Source of the DNA: UBA10649 sp965278945
GTDB lineage: Bacteria; Actinomycetota; Actinomycetes; S36-B12
NCBI GenBank assembly: GCA_965278945.1
Contig: OZ257128.1
Span: forward strand, 3,038,001 to 3,102,000
Length of the DNA: 64,000 nt
Direction of reading: 5' to 3'
Within the stretch, counting starts at the first letter, position 1, and each line of letters begins with the position of its first letter. The notes under the pieces were generated by a model. The model saw only the letters and a list, made by a program, of their open reading frames with translations. It was not told the DNA's origin and made no database searches. The position numbers and the translations under genes are program-made. This document shows positions 25,734 to 34,077 of this stretch, piece after piece.

Positions 25734-27476
25734 ATGGTGGCCGAGACCAATCCGCTCATCCGGGCGAAGCGACGTGCCGGTCGAGTCAAGCGCTGGGTGA
25801 AGCGCAAGGTTCACGAGCGCAACGTCGGCAAGCAGTACAAGGCGTGGCTGGCCGACGCAACCACCGTCCTTCCCGGCACGACCAGCTACCTGACAACCAT
25901 CTCGATCATCGTGCCGGTCTACAACCCGCCCGTGAAGTTCCTTCGCGAATGCCTGGAGTCGGTTGTGGCGCAGCAGGCTCGCAACTGGCAGCTGGTCATC
26001 GCCAACGACGGATCGACGCATTCCGACGTGACGACCTTCCTCGACGAGTTCCTGGCAGTACATCGCGGCGATGACCGAGTTCTGTTGATTACCAAGGTGA
26101 ACGGCGGAATCTCCTCCGCGCTCAACGCGGCACTCGAGTCGGCCACCGGTCGCTATGTGGGCATGCTCGACCATGACGACATCCTCGACGTGCGTTGCGT
26201 CGACACCTTCTCGCGAGCCCTTGAGGCGAACGCATTCCCGGACGCCATCTACTCCGACGAGGACAAGGTGGACTTCAAGGGAGAGCACTTCGAGCTGTAC
26301 TGCAAGCCGGACTTCTCACCCGAGCTCCTGCTCACCCAGATGTACCTATGCCACTTCACGATCTTCCGGACCGATCGGGTGCGTGCCATGGGTGGACTGC
26401 GCAGCGAGGTCGACGGAGCGCAGGATTTCGACCTGGCGCTTCGGCTCCTGCCCGAGCTGAAGCGAGTGGTCCACCTGCCCCGGCCGCTGTACCACTGGCG
26501 AGCGTGGAGCGAGTCCACCGCGATGTCCATCGACGCAAAGCCCTGGGCCCAGGAGGCGGCCGCCCGCGTTCAGCAGCAGCACGTGGACAGGACCTTCGCC
26601 GGCGGTTCGGTCGGACCTAGCCGCGTCCCGGGTCTGAACGAGGTTCATCCGCGAGTGCAGGGCGATCCCGTCGTTTCGGTGATCATTCCCACGATTGGCA
26701 CCCGGAACCTGCGGGGGAACGGGCGGTTTGTCGACGATGCCGTGCGTTCGCTCATCGAGCACGAGACTGACGCCACGATGGAGATCATCGTGGTGACGAC
26801 CGGAGTAATTCCCGACGTGCACGTGGATGTTCACGGCAAGCACACGCTGCGCCACGTGGTCTATTCCACCGACTCGTTCAACTTCTCCGAGGCGATCAAC
26901 GTCGGACGCGCTGCCGCAACCGGCGACTACCTGCTGCTCCTGAACGACGACACCACCGTTGCCGAGAACAATCCCGTGACCCGCCTCCTGGAGATCGGCC
27001 AGATCGACGGAGTCGGAATCGTCGGCTGCCGACTGACCTACCCCGACGGCCGGCTCCAGCACGTCGGCATGGTGCTGCTGCCGAGCGGGCCTACGCACTG
27101 CTGGATAGGCAAGGCCGGCAAGGAGCCGGGCTACTTCGGCTCGACGCTGACCCCGAGGAACTACCTCGCGGTCACGGCAGCGGCGATGCTCGTTCGTGCC
27201 TCGGTGTTCGACGAGCTCGATGGATTCGATGCGGCGTTCGCCAAGGACTTCAACGACGTGGACTTCTGCCTCAGGGCGCATGCGGCCGGTCATCGCGTAG
27301 CGTGGACGCCCTACGCCCACTTCACCCACTATGAAGGCGCGACGATGGCGAGGAAGAAGTCCGACTCCGCGGAGAGTCGCCTGTTCGCCGAGCGCTGGTC
27401 GAAGGAGTTCCCCGTCGATCCGTACTACTCACCGTCACTCAACCCGCAGTTGCCCAGGATCTACGAGGCCCTGTGA
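25734..27476 (+). CDS. Bifunctional-type glycosyltransferase family 2 (two GT-A modules)
   Basis: A 580-aa protein with a basic N-terminus (RAKRRAGRVKRWVKRKV). Module 1 at about residues 45-260 has ISIIVPVYNPPVKFLRECLESV, VIANDGST and the DHDD metal site. Module 2 at about 305-560 has VSVIIPTIGTRNLRG and LLLLNDDT. This architecture is typical of large GT2 enzymes that add two sugars to rhamnan or other surface polymers. It starts one base after the wzt stop and belongs to the wzm-wzt operon. Confidence 0.88.
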   Translation: MVAETNPLIRAKRRAGRVKRWVKRKVHERNVGKQYKAWLADATTVLPGTTSYLTTISIIVPVYNPPVKFLRECLESVVAQQARNWQLVIANDGSTHSDVTTFLDEFLAVHRGDDRVLLITKVNGGISSALNAALESATGRYVGMLDHDDILDVRCVDTFSRALEANAFPDAIYSDEDKVDFKGEHFELYCKPDFSPELLLTQMYLCHFTIFRTDRVRAMGGLRSEVDGAQDFDLALRLLPELKRVVHLPRPLYHWRAWSESTAMSIDAKPWAQEAAARVQQQHVDRTFAGGSVGPSRVPGLNEVHPRVQGDPVVSVIIPTIGTRNLRGNGRFVDDAVRSLIEHETDATMEIIVVTTGVIPDVHVDVHGKHTLRHVVYSTDSFNFSEAINVGRAAATGDYLLLLNDDTTVAENNPVTRLLEIGQIDGVGIVGCRLTYPDGRLQHVGMVLLPSGPTHCWIGKAGKEPGYFGSTLTPRNYLAVTAAAMLVRASVFDELDGFDAAFAKDFNDVDFCLRAHAAGHRVAWTPYAHFTHYEGATMARKKSDSAESRLFAERWSKEFPVDPYYSPSLNPQLPRIYEAL

Positions 27477-29170
27477 TGGCCGAGACCATTCGCTCGCGGC
27501 GTGGACGGACGCTGATCGTCGTCGGTGATCCCGCGCTGCTCACGATGGACCGCCTCAGCGAGTTCACCGCGCGCATCGACTCCGACGTCCGCATCGCGTC
27601 CGTCTCGCTCGTCGGCGGCCCGAAGGGCCACGAGCAGTGGCTGCGTGCTGCGGCGCCGGCCGGCCCCGTCGTGGCGATCGCGACCGACGTCGAGGACCTC
27701 GTCGGACCGATCGATCCGGACGATCCGATCGCGCTCGCGCAGTGGCTGGCCCGGGCGTCGGAGCGCGGCCTGTGGCACGACTGGTGGGTCACGGGCAGCT
27801 CCGACGTGCTGCGCGCCGAGTCGATCATGGGACCGGCAGCTGTCGACGTGGCCGAGGCCGATGACCCCAGCGGTTCGCACCACGGCGCGCTGCGGCACTA
27901 CCGGCCGAAGGCCGGCCATCTGACGATCACCGTCGACGTCACCTGGCTGGGTCCGTTCGAGACCGGCGCGCAGGTCCTGACGACCGCGGCCCTGGCGGCC
28001 CTCGCCGGTCAGGATGCCGTGACCGAGATCCGCCTCGTCGGACTTGCCGAGCTGCCGTCGTACGCCGCGCACCTCACCGAGCTTCCCAAGGTGCGCATGG
28101 TTCCCGTCGAGGAGGCGGCGCAGATGTCCGACGTCGTGTGGTATCCCAACCAGATCGACGGCCGGAGCAACATCGCCGATGCGCGCAAGCTCGGGGCGCG
28201 GATCGTGACCACCTACCTCGACCTGATCGCCTACGACATCCCCAGGTACCACGGTTCCGAGCAGGCGTGGCACGCCTACCGATCGCTGCAACGCAGGATC
28301 GCGCTCAGCGTTGACGGCATCACGACAATCAGCGCGGATGTCGCGCACCGACTGATGTCCGAGGTGCCTCGCCTGGAGCCCGAGCGCGTCCTGGCCCTTC
28401 CGCTCGGGCTTGATCACATCACCCAGGAGTCGGCCCCGCCCGAGCCCGGCGAGGATCTCGCCGCGGTCGTGAAGTCGTTGGGGGGCAAGCGTTTTGTCGC
28501 CGTGCTGGGCAACGATTTCCAGCATAAGAACCGGGACTTCGCGATTAAGACCTGGCAGCGCGCCTTGCAGGCGGGACAGCCCTGCGACCTCGTCCTCGCG
28601 GGCCTGCACGTCAAGGGCAGCAGTTCGAAGAAGGACGAGGACGACCTCATCGCTCGCCACCTGGATCTGCGCGGGCGGATCCACTCACTGGGCCACATCT
28701 CGTCCGCGAGCCGGGAATGGCTGCTCGCGAACGCCACGGTCGTGCTCTACCCGACCAGCGCCGAGGGGTTCGGGTTCGTTCCGTACGAGGCCGCGGCTCT
28801 CGGCACGCCGACGGTGTTCACCGACTTCGGTCCGCTGCGTGAGATCTCGGGAGTCGGTGGACTGCCGGCCACGTGGTCACTCGACAAGCACGCCGCGGAC
28901 CTGGTCAGCCTGCTGTCGGACGCCACCGCGCGCGAGGAGCGCGTGAAGCTATTGCGCGATGCGATCGCGCGTCACACATGGGCGGACTTTGCCGCCCGGC
29001 TGGTGGTCTTCTTCGAGCAGATCACGAGGATGCCGGAGATCGCGACCAGCGCCGTTGGCGCCGATGCTGCAGCGGCCGATGCGGCTGCGCTGTCGTCGAT
29101 CCTGTCGAGTCGCACCTGGCGAGCGACCGCTCCGCTGCGGCGCATGCGCGGTCGGCTGCGCGGCACCTAG
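27473..29170 (+). CDS. Glycosyltransferase family 4
   Basis: A 565-aa protein. The N-terminal approximately 150 residues are a small extra domain; a GT-B core follows, with the motifs FVAVLGNDFQHKNRDFAIKTW, TVVLYPTSAEGFGFVPYEAAALG (E-x7-E) and TVFTDFGPLREI. The C-terminus ends in SSRTWRATAPLRRMRGRL, echoing the tail of the GT4 ending at 22371. GTG 27473 or ATG 27476 overlaps the upstream stop. It is the last gene of the wzm operon. Confidence 0.86.
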   Translation: MMAETIRSRRGRTLIVVGDPALLTMDRLSEFTARIDSDVRIASVSLVGGPKGHEQWLRAAAPAGPVVAIATDVEDLVGPIDPDDPIALAQWLARASERGLWHDWWVTGSSDVLRAESIMGPAAVDVAEADDPSGSHHGALRHYRPKAGHLTITVDVTWLGPFETGAQVLTTAALAALAGQDAVTEIRLVGLAELPSYAAHLTELPKVRMVPVEEAAQMSDVVWYPNQIDGRSNIADARKLGARIVTTYLDLIAYDIPRYHGSEQAWHAYRSLQRRIALSVDGITTISADVAHRLMSEVPRLEPERVLALPLGLDHITQESAPPEPGEDLAAVVKSLGGKRFVAVLGNDFQHKNRDFAIKTWQRALQAGQPCDLVLAGLHVKGSSSKKDEDDLIARHLDLRGRIHSLGHISSASREWLLANATVVLYPTSAEGFGFVPYEAAALGTPTVFTDFGPLREISGVGGLPATWSLDKHAADLVSLLSDATAREERVKLLRDAIARHTWADFAARLVVFFEQITRMPEIATSAVGADAAAADAAALSSILSSRTWRATAPLRRMRGRLRGT

Positions 29171-29194
29171 AGGCCGACCGGGACGTTTCCTTCT

Positions 29195-29869
29195 CTACTG
29201 AGTGGAAAAGGGAGGGCGACTGGGCAGGAACAGGGCGTCCGCCCACCACAGCCAGCCCTCACGGTTCACGTGACGAAATATGGCGGCGGGAAAGTATCCG
29301 CGGGCGTGCGCCAGTTCGAAGATCGAGCCGACGGAGTCCTGGTTCTCGTAGAACGCGTGGAAGTTCAGTTCCACGAGGAGGGCCCCAATGTGATCGGGAT
29401 CCAGAAAACGGCCGGCGGACTCGATGACCTGTCGGTCCGCGCCCTGGCAATCGGTCTTGAGCAGGTCAACGAAGCCGACGCCGTTGTCCTCGATGTAGTC
29501 GTCGAGTCGAGTGGCCGAAATAGTCGTGGGAGCCGACAGCGTTGCCCACTTTGACGACTGGTCGGGGACCGGTGTCAGGAGACTGGATCCGAGGTCACTC
29601 TCGGAGATAAAGAAGTCGACGGTGCCGGTGGTGTCTGACACTCCCAGTTTCACTGGCGTGATGCGCGGGTCCGTCGATGCGTAGTCGGTCAGATCTGCGA
29701 ACGCCTCATCACCAGGCTCGAAGCAGATGATCGAGCAGCTCACTTCGCTCAGGAGTTGCTTGGCGAACTGGCCGCGATTGGCGCCGACATCGATGACGAC
29801 TGATCGATCCGTGAGAATCCGGCCGAGGCTTTCGCGCCGTTCCGCATCTGCGATGTCGTCCGTGTTCAC
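29195..29869 (-). CDS. FkbM family methyltransferase
   Basis: A 224-aa SAM-dependent O-methyltransferase. Motif I VVIDVGANRGQFAKQLL and the FkbM pattern with CFEPGDEAFADL, then LLKTDCQGADRQVIESA, fit the family, which O-methylates hydroxyls of sugars or macrolides. GTG 29869 is preceded by GAGGAGAG. It is divergent from the acetyltransferase at 29930 and convergent with the preceding GT4 (24 bp between stops). It is one of three FkbM genes in the window. Confidence 0.88.
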   Translation of the reverse strand: MNTDDIADAERRESLGRILTDRSVVIDVGANRGQFAKQLLSEVSCSIICFEPGDEAFADLTDYASTDPRITPVKLGVSDTTGTVDFFISESDLGSSLLTPVPDQSSKWATLSAPTTISATRLDDYIEDNGVGFVDLLKTDCQGADRQVIESAGRFLDPDHIGALLVELNFHAFYENQDSVGSIFELAHARGYFPAAIFRHVNREGWLWWADALFLPSRPPFSTQ

Positions 29870-29916
29870 ACACTCTCCTCATCACGCTCGCGAACCTTCA
29901 CGCTAGCAGTTCCGAC

Positions 29917-29922
29917 TAGACT
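29917..29922 (+). promoter_or_regulatory. -10 box TAGACT, leaderless-type
   Basis: TAGACT lies 7 nt before ATG 29930; no Shine-Dalgarno is present. Confidence 0.5.
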
Positions 29923-29929
29923 CCCGGCC

Positions 29930-30436
29930 ATGCGTTGGACGACCTTCCGCCCGCTGGCCCGCAAGGTTCTGACGCCAATACTGAGGTTCGCGCTCGATAC
30001 TCATGTGGTCATGGGTGACGCGAGCAGGGTGAAGATCGGGGACCGCGTCGCGTTGGCCAACGCGATCTTGAACGTGTCGAGCGGGCGAATCACCATCGGT
30101 GATCGGACCATCTTGTCTCCCAACGTCATGATCATCACCGGTCGTCACAACTTCGCTGACGGGATGCGTGTTTCGGTTCATCCCGAGAACGACGACGGCA
30201 GCTGGGGTGGCGGGTCCCGCGAGGTTCCGTCCCAGGGGTACGACATCGTGATCGGCACGGGCGTGTGGGTCTGCGCCGGCGCGATCATCAGCGGCGGAGT
30301 GACGATCGGCAGCAACTCGATTGTTGCTGCCGGGGCCGTCGTGACGAAGAGCTTCCCCGAGTACTCGATAATCGCCGGCGTGCCCGCACGCAGAATCGGG
30401 GACACCCGGGAGCAGCGCGCCAAGGGAGACGAATGA
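29930..30436 (+). CDS. Left-handed beta-helix (hexapeptide) acyltransferase
   Basis: A 168-aa WbbJ/maltose-acetyltransferase-like enzyme. Repeats of the LbH pattern run through the protein (VKIGDRVALANAILNVSSG, ITIGDRTILSPNV, IVIGTGVWVCAGAIIS, VTIGSNSIVAAGAVVTKSF) with the catalytic-region His of TGRHNF. It would O- or N-acetylate a sugar residue using acetyl-CoA. The stop is overlapped by the ATG of the next FkbM gene. Confidence 0.87.
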   Translation: MRWTTFRPLARKVLTPILRFALDTHVVMGDASRVKIGDRVALANAILNVSSGRITIGDRTILSPNVMIITGRHNFADGMRVSVHPENDDGSWGGGSREVPSQGYDIVIGTGVWVCAGAIISGGVTIGSNSIVAAGAVVTKSFPEYSIIAGVPARRIGDTREQRAKGDE

Positions 30437-31257
30437 AGCAGCAGGTGTACGAATCCACGCAGCGCTTTTTCGAGCGGGCTCTGCACATGCGGCTGCATCT
30501 GGAGCGCATACCCGATCCGGCTAACCCGGTGTCACTGGGCTTCGAGGATCACTACGTCCCGGCAGTTGATCTCACCCTTCACCTCGACATGGACGAGCAA
30601 CTCGATCGTTCCTACGCGCAGAACGTGGTCGACGAGGACTGCTTCGCTTTCCTGCGCGAACACCTGACCTCCGGTGGTGCCTTCATCGACATCGGCGCGA
30701 ATCAGGGCATCTACTCATGCCTGGTCCTGCACGAGTTTCCCGATGCTCGGGTGGTGGCTATCGAGCCGGACCCATACAGCACGGCCAAGATCAGGCGGAA
30801 TGTCGAGCTCAACTCCCTGGACGCGAGCAGGCTGAGCCTCTATGAAGTCGCTGCCGGCGCCGTCGTCGAGGAGCGGGAACTCATGCTCAATGTCGCGGGC
30901 AACCGCGCCGGCAGCAGCCTGGTCGTGGACCAGCGACGATGGACTCTCCGCGAGGACAACGTGACGATCACCGTGCAGTGCCGGCCGCTGCTCGACCTGC
31001 TTTCCGAGAGCGACGTGTCGGCAGTGTCCGTGATGAAGATCGACATCGAGGGATACGAGTTCCCCGTGCTCGAGGCTTTCTTCCGCGATGCACCTGTGGA
31101 GCTCTACCCGAAGGCGATGATCGTCGAGGCCTTCGGCCACTGCATCCCGCTCGTGGGCGGGAGCACAGTAGAACTACTGATTCGCCAGGGCTATCACCTC
31201 GCGAATCACGACAACTACAACTACTTCTTCGTCTGGCCGGCCAGCCTCAGCAGGTAG
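30433..31257 (+). CDS. FkbM family methyltransferase
   Basis: A 274-aa enzyme. Motif I GAFIDIGANQGIYSCLVLHEF, the strand VVAIEPDPYSTAKI and the FkbM signature VMKIDIEGYEFPVLEAF are present. ATG 30433 overlaps the acetyltransferase stop (ATGA), so acetylation and methylation genes are coupled. Its 3' end overlaps the convergent rmlA by 37 bp. Confidence 0.88.
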   Translation: MKQQVYESTQRFFERALHMRLHLERIPDPANPVSLGFEDHYVPAVDLTLHLDMDEQLDRSYAQNVVDEDCFAFLREHLTSGGAFIDIGANQGIYSCLVLHEFPDARVVAIEPDPYSTAKIRRNVELNSLDASRLSLYEVAAGAVVEERELMLNVAGNRAGSSLVVDQRRWTLREDNVTITVQCRPLLDLLSESDVSAVSVMKIDIEGYEFPVLEAFFRDAPVELYPKAMIVEAFGHCIPLVGGSTVELLIRQGYHLANHDNYNYFFVWPASLSR

Positions 31258-32093
31258 TCGCCGTACCCGCTCTTGAGCAGCGGCTCCGCAAGCGCACTCA
31301 GGTCGGCCGATGTGATCCATCCGTTGCGCCAGGAGATCTCTTCGATGCAGCCGACCTTGGTTCCGGTGCGGTCCTCCATCACGCGAACGAACTCGCCCGC
31401 GTCCTGAAGCGATCGGAAGGTCCCCGTATCGAGCCATGCGGTTCCGCGCTCGAGCACGGTGACACTGAGGGAACCGCGTTGCAGGTAGTGGTCATTGACC
31501 GCGGTGATCTCGAGCTCGCCCCGCGCGCTCGGCGCGATCGACTTCGCGACGTCGACGACCGATTCGTCGTAGAAGTACAGGCCGGGAACCGCGTAGTTGC
31601 TTCGCGGCTGCACGGGCTTCTCCTCGATCGACAGCGCGACACCGGACTCGTCGAACTCCACGACGCCGTACTCGGTGGGATCGGCCACCTCGTAGGCGAA
31701 CACGTGAGCCCCGACCTGATGCGTCAGCGCGGCAAGCTTGCGGCCCAGGCTCGGTCCGTAGAAGAGGTTGTCGCCGAGGATCAGCGCAGCCTGGTCTCCC
31801 GCGAGGAATGACTCGGCGATGAGGAAGGCCTGAGCAAGTCCCTCCGGGCGAGGCTGGACGGCGTACTGGATCGACATGCCCAGCGGCGACCCGTCGCCCA
31901 GAAGCCGTGAGAAGGACTCGGAGTCCTCGGGTGTGGTGATCACGAGGATCTCGCGAAGTCCCGCGGCCATGAGTGTCGCCAGCGGATAGTGAATCATCGG
32001 CTTGTCGTAGACGGGCAGGAGCTGCTTGCTCACGCCTTTCGTGACCGGCCACAGCCTGCTGCCGGTGCCGCCCGCGAGGATGATTCCCTTCAT
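31221..32093 (-). CDS. rmlA: Glucose-1-phosphate thymidylyltransferase
   Basis: A 290-aa nucleotidyltransferase catalysing dTTP + Glc-1-P to dTDP-glucose, the first step of dTDP-rhamnose. Motifs: IILAGGTGSRLWPVTKGVSKQ with LLPVYDKPM, ALILGDNLFYG, YGVVEFDESG and IEEKP. ATG 32093 starts the canonical MKGIILAGG; a longer frame to 32150 is rejected. A TAGCGT box 7 nt upstream suggests a leaderless internal promoter. Only rmlA and rmlC of the four rml genes are in the window, about 18 kb apart. Confidence 0.95.
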   Translation of the reverse strand: MKGIILAGGTGSRLWPVTKGVSKQLLPVYDKPMIHYPLATLMAAGLREILVITTPEDSESFSRLLGDGSPLGMSIQYAVQPRPEGLAQAFLIAESFLAGDQAALILGDNLFYGPSLGRKLAALTHQVGAHVFAYEVADPTEYGVVEFDESGVALSIEEKPVQPRSNYAVPGLYFYDESVVDVAKSIAPSARGELEITAVNDHYLQRGSLSVTVLERGTAWLDTGTFRSLQDAGEFVRVMEDRTGTKVGCIEEISWRNGWITSADLSALAEPLLKSGYGDYLLRLAGQTKK

Positions 32094-32100
32094 GCGGCGA

Positions 32101-32106
32101 ACGCTA
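32101..32106 (-). promoter_or_regulatory. -10 box TAGCGT for rmlA, overlapping the upstream stop codon
   Basis: On the minus strand the TAG stop of the upstream GT2 (32104-32106) is the first half of TAGCGT, which lies 7 nt before rmlA ATG 32093. Confidence 0.45.
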
Positions 32107-32976
32107 CCGGTCCGGCTTACAGACGCGGCGCGGAAGCAATCCGCGCGCACTGCCCTTGACCTTGGCCCAGCGCTGATCCTCGATCGTCGCGGCGAGGATG
32201 GTGCTCATCGCCACCCGTCGCAAGGTGCGGAATGCGTGGACGGGGGACTGCGCGAACTCCTCGGGAGCAAGGCGCAATCGGTTGCGCACCATCGTCGTTC
32301 GGCGCTCGGGGCTGTGTCCTGATGCCAGCACGCTGCGACCGAGGACGGTGACCTGGCGCCCCTCGCCCACCCGATGTCCCAGCGACAACCCGGTCGCGAG
32401 GATCAGGCGCCGGCCCGATGCTCGAAGCCGAACGCAGGCAGCCGCATCCACACCGTCGATCCCCAGTGACTCGTCGAAACCGCCGATGGCGTTCAGGGCG
32501 GCCACTGACCACAGGGTGCCCGACTGGATGAGTTCCTCGGTGCAGGGCAGTCCGCCGACCGACCGAACGGGATAGCTGAGTGCGCCGCTGTCGTCGTCGA
32601 TCGATCCCGCTCCGACCGCCCCTACGGCGTGCGGGCCGAGGACGGCAACAGCACGGTCGGCGGCAGCGACAATTCGCTCGACGTAGTCATGGGACAGCGT
32701 CGAGTCCTGGTCGACCGTCAGGAGCCAGGGTGTACCCGAGGCGCTCGCTCTGCGAAGTCCGTCGTTGAGGCTGCGCGCGATGCCGCGGTTCTGATCGTGG
32801 CGAACGACGACCGCACCTCGATCCGCCGCCTCATCGAGCGTGGCTCGCGTCTCGACCGGGCTTGCATCGTCGGCGATCAACACCTCGATGCCCTGCGCGA
32901 TCAGCAGATCGAGAAGGTCGAGCAGGGCTGGTCCATTCGGCCGGTACGACGGGATCACGCCGAGCACGAGACTCAC
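32104..32976 (-). CDS. Glycosyltransferase family 2 (rhamnosyltransferase-like)
   Basis: A 290-aa GT-A enzyme resembling RfbN-type rhamnosyltransferases. The N-terminus is LVLGVIPSYRPNGPALLDLL, followed by VLIADDASP, RHDQNRGIARSLNDGL, the metal motif LTVDQDSTL and IGGFDESLGIDGVD. Linkage to rmlA (10 bp apart, same strand) supports dTDP-rhamnose as donor (inference). GTG 32976 is 6 nt below a TAGACT box. Confidence 0.86.
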   Translation of the reverse strand: MSLVLGVIPSYRPNGPALLDLLDLLIAQGIEVLIADDASPVETRATLDEAADRGAVVVRHDQNRGIARSLNDGLRRASASGTPWLLTVDQDSTLSHDYVERIVAAADRAVAVLGPHAVGAVGAGSIDDDSGALSYPVRSVGGLPCTEELIQSGTLWSVAALNAIGGFDESLGIDGVDAAACVRLRASGRRLILATGLSLGHRVGEGRQVTVLGRSVLASGHSPERRTTMVRNRLRLAPEEFAQSPVHAFRTLRRVAMSTILAATIEDQRWAKVKGSARGLLPRRVCKPDR

Positions 32977-32982
32977 GATCGC

Positions 32983-32988
32983 AGTCTA
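32983..32988 (-). promoter_or_regulatory. -10 box TAGACT, leaderless-type
   Basis: The minus-strand TAGACT lies 6 nt before GTG 32976 and only 9 bp from the divergent gmd -10 box. Confidence 0.5.
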
Positions 32989-32997
32989 GGGAGGCGG

Positions 32998-33003
32998 TAG
33001 GCT
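32998..33003 (+). promoter_or_regulatory. Candidate -10 box TAGGCT for gmd
   Basis: TAGGCT is followed by an approximately 40-nt leader and a strong GGAGGA Shine-Dalgarno (33042-33047) before the TTG start. Here a leader is used, unlike its divergent neighbour. Confidence 0.45.
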
Positions 33004-33050
33004 GTCGCAGACGTAATTCGTCAGTCAGCGGATCTGGGGCCGGAGGAATC

Positions 33051-34055
33051 TTGACCGAGGCAAAGCGTGCCTTCATCACCGGTGTCACCGGTCAGGACGG
33101 CTCGTACATGGCTCAGCAGCTCCTGCAGAAGGGATACGAGGTCCACGGGCTGGTCCGGCGCTCGTCGACCTTCAATCGCAGCCGTATCGACCACCTGCAT
33201 CACGACGAGCACATTCCTGGCAAGAACCTCCATCTGCATTACGGAGACGTCACCGACGCCGCGCGAATGCAGCAGTTGATGGTCGACATCAGGCCGCACG
33301 AGGTCTACAACCTCGCCGCCCAGTCGCACGTTCGAGTGTCCTTCGACGAGCCCGCGTACACCGCCCAGGCATCGGGCGTGTCCACGCTCAATCTGCTCGA
33401 GGCGATCCGCAGCACTGACAAGTCGATTCGCTTCTACCAGGCAAGCACCAGCGAGATGTTCGGTGCCAGCCCGCCGCCGCAGAACGAGGACACCCCGTTC
33501 TATCCGCGCAGTCCCTACGGCGTCGCGAAGGTCTACTCCTACTGGATCACCCGGAACTACCGTGAGGCCTACGACCTGTTCGCCGTGAACGGCCAGCTGT
33601 TCAATCACGAGTCGCCTCGTCGCGGCGAGACCTTCGTGACGAGGAAGATCACGATCGGCGTGGCCAATATCGTCAAGGGCATCAGCACCGAACTGTGGAT
33701 GGGGAACCTGGACTCCATCCGCGACTGGGGCTACGCGCCCGAGTACACCGACGGCATGTGGCGGATGCTCCAGGCAGACGTTCCCGAGGACTTCGTCCTC
33801 GCTACCGGAACCGCCTACACGATCCGGGACTTTCTGTTCTTTGCATTCGATCACGTTGGCCTCAAGTGGGAGGACTACGTGAAGTTCGACCCGAAGTTCC
33901 TGCGACCCACCGAGGTCGACCAGCTCATCGGAGATGCCAGCAAGGCCAAGGACAAGCTCGGGTGGGAGGCCACGGTGCTTCCACCTGAACTGGCCACGCT
34001 GATGGTCGACGCCGACATCGCCCGCCTCGAGGGCGCCAAGGAAGGGCAGTTCTAG
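33051..34055 (+). CDS. gmd: GDP-mannose 4,6-dehydratase
   Basis: A 334-aa SDR enzyme making GDP-4-dehydro-6-deoxy-D-mannose. NADP site FITGVTGQDGSYMAQQLL; catalytic TSE in QASTSEMFGA; YxxxK in RSPYGVAKVY; family motifs YNLAAQSHV, FNHESPRRGETFVTRKI, GNLDSIRDWGYAPEY and ATGTAYTIRDF. The start is TTG 33051 with GGAGGA 4 nt upstream; extension to 32862 would overlap the divergent GT2. It is followed 22 bp later by a paralogue. Confidence 0.95.
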   Translation: MTEAKRAFITGVTGQDGSYMAQQLLQKGYEVHGLVRRSSTFNRSRIDHLHHDEHIPGKNLHLHYGDVTDAARMQQLMVDIRPHEVYNLAAQSHVRVSFDEPAYTAQASGVSTLNLLEAIRSTDKSIRFYQASTSEMFGASPPPQNEDTPFYPRSPYGVAKVYSYWITRNYREAYDLFAVNGQLFNHESPRRGETFVTRKITIGVANIVKGISTELWMGNLDSIRDWGYAPEYTDGMWRMLQADVPEDFVLATGTAYTIRDFLFFAFDHVGLKWEDYVKFDPKFLRPTEVDQLIGDASKAKDKLGWEATVLPPELATLMVDADIARLEGAKEGQF

Positions 34056-34077
34056 GCTCCGGCCCGGCCACACGACC

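Noticed and set aside
32862..33050. N-terminal extension of gmd
   Set aside because: Antisense to the GT2 gene; the GGAGGA and TTG 33051 define the normal GMD start.
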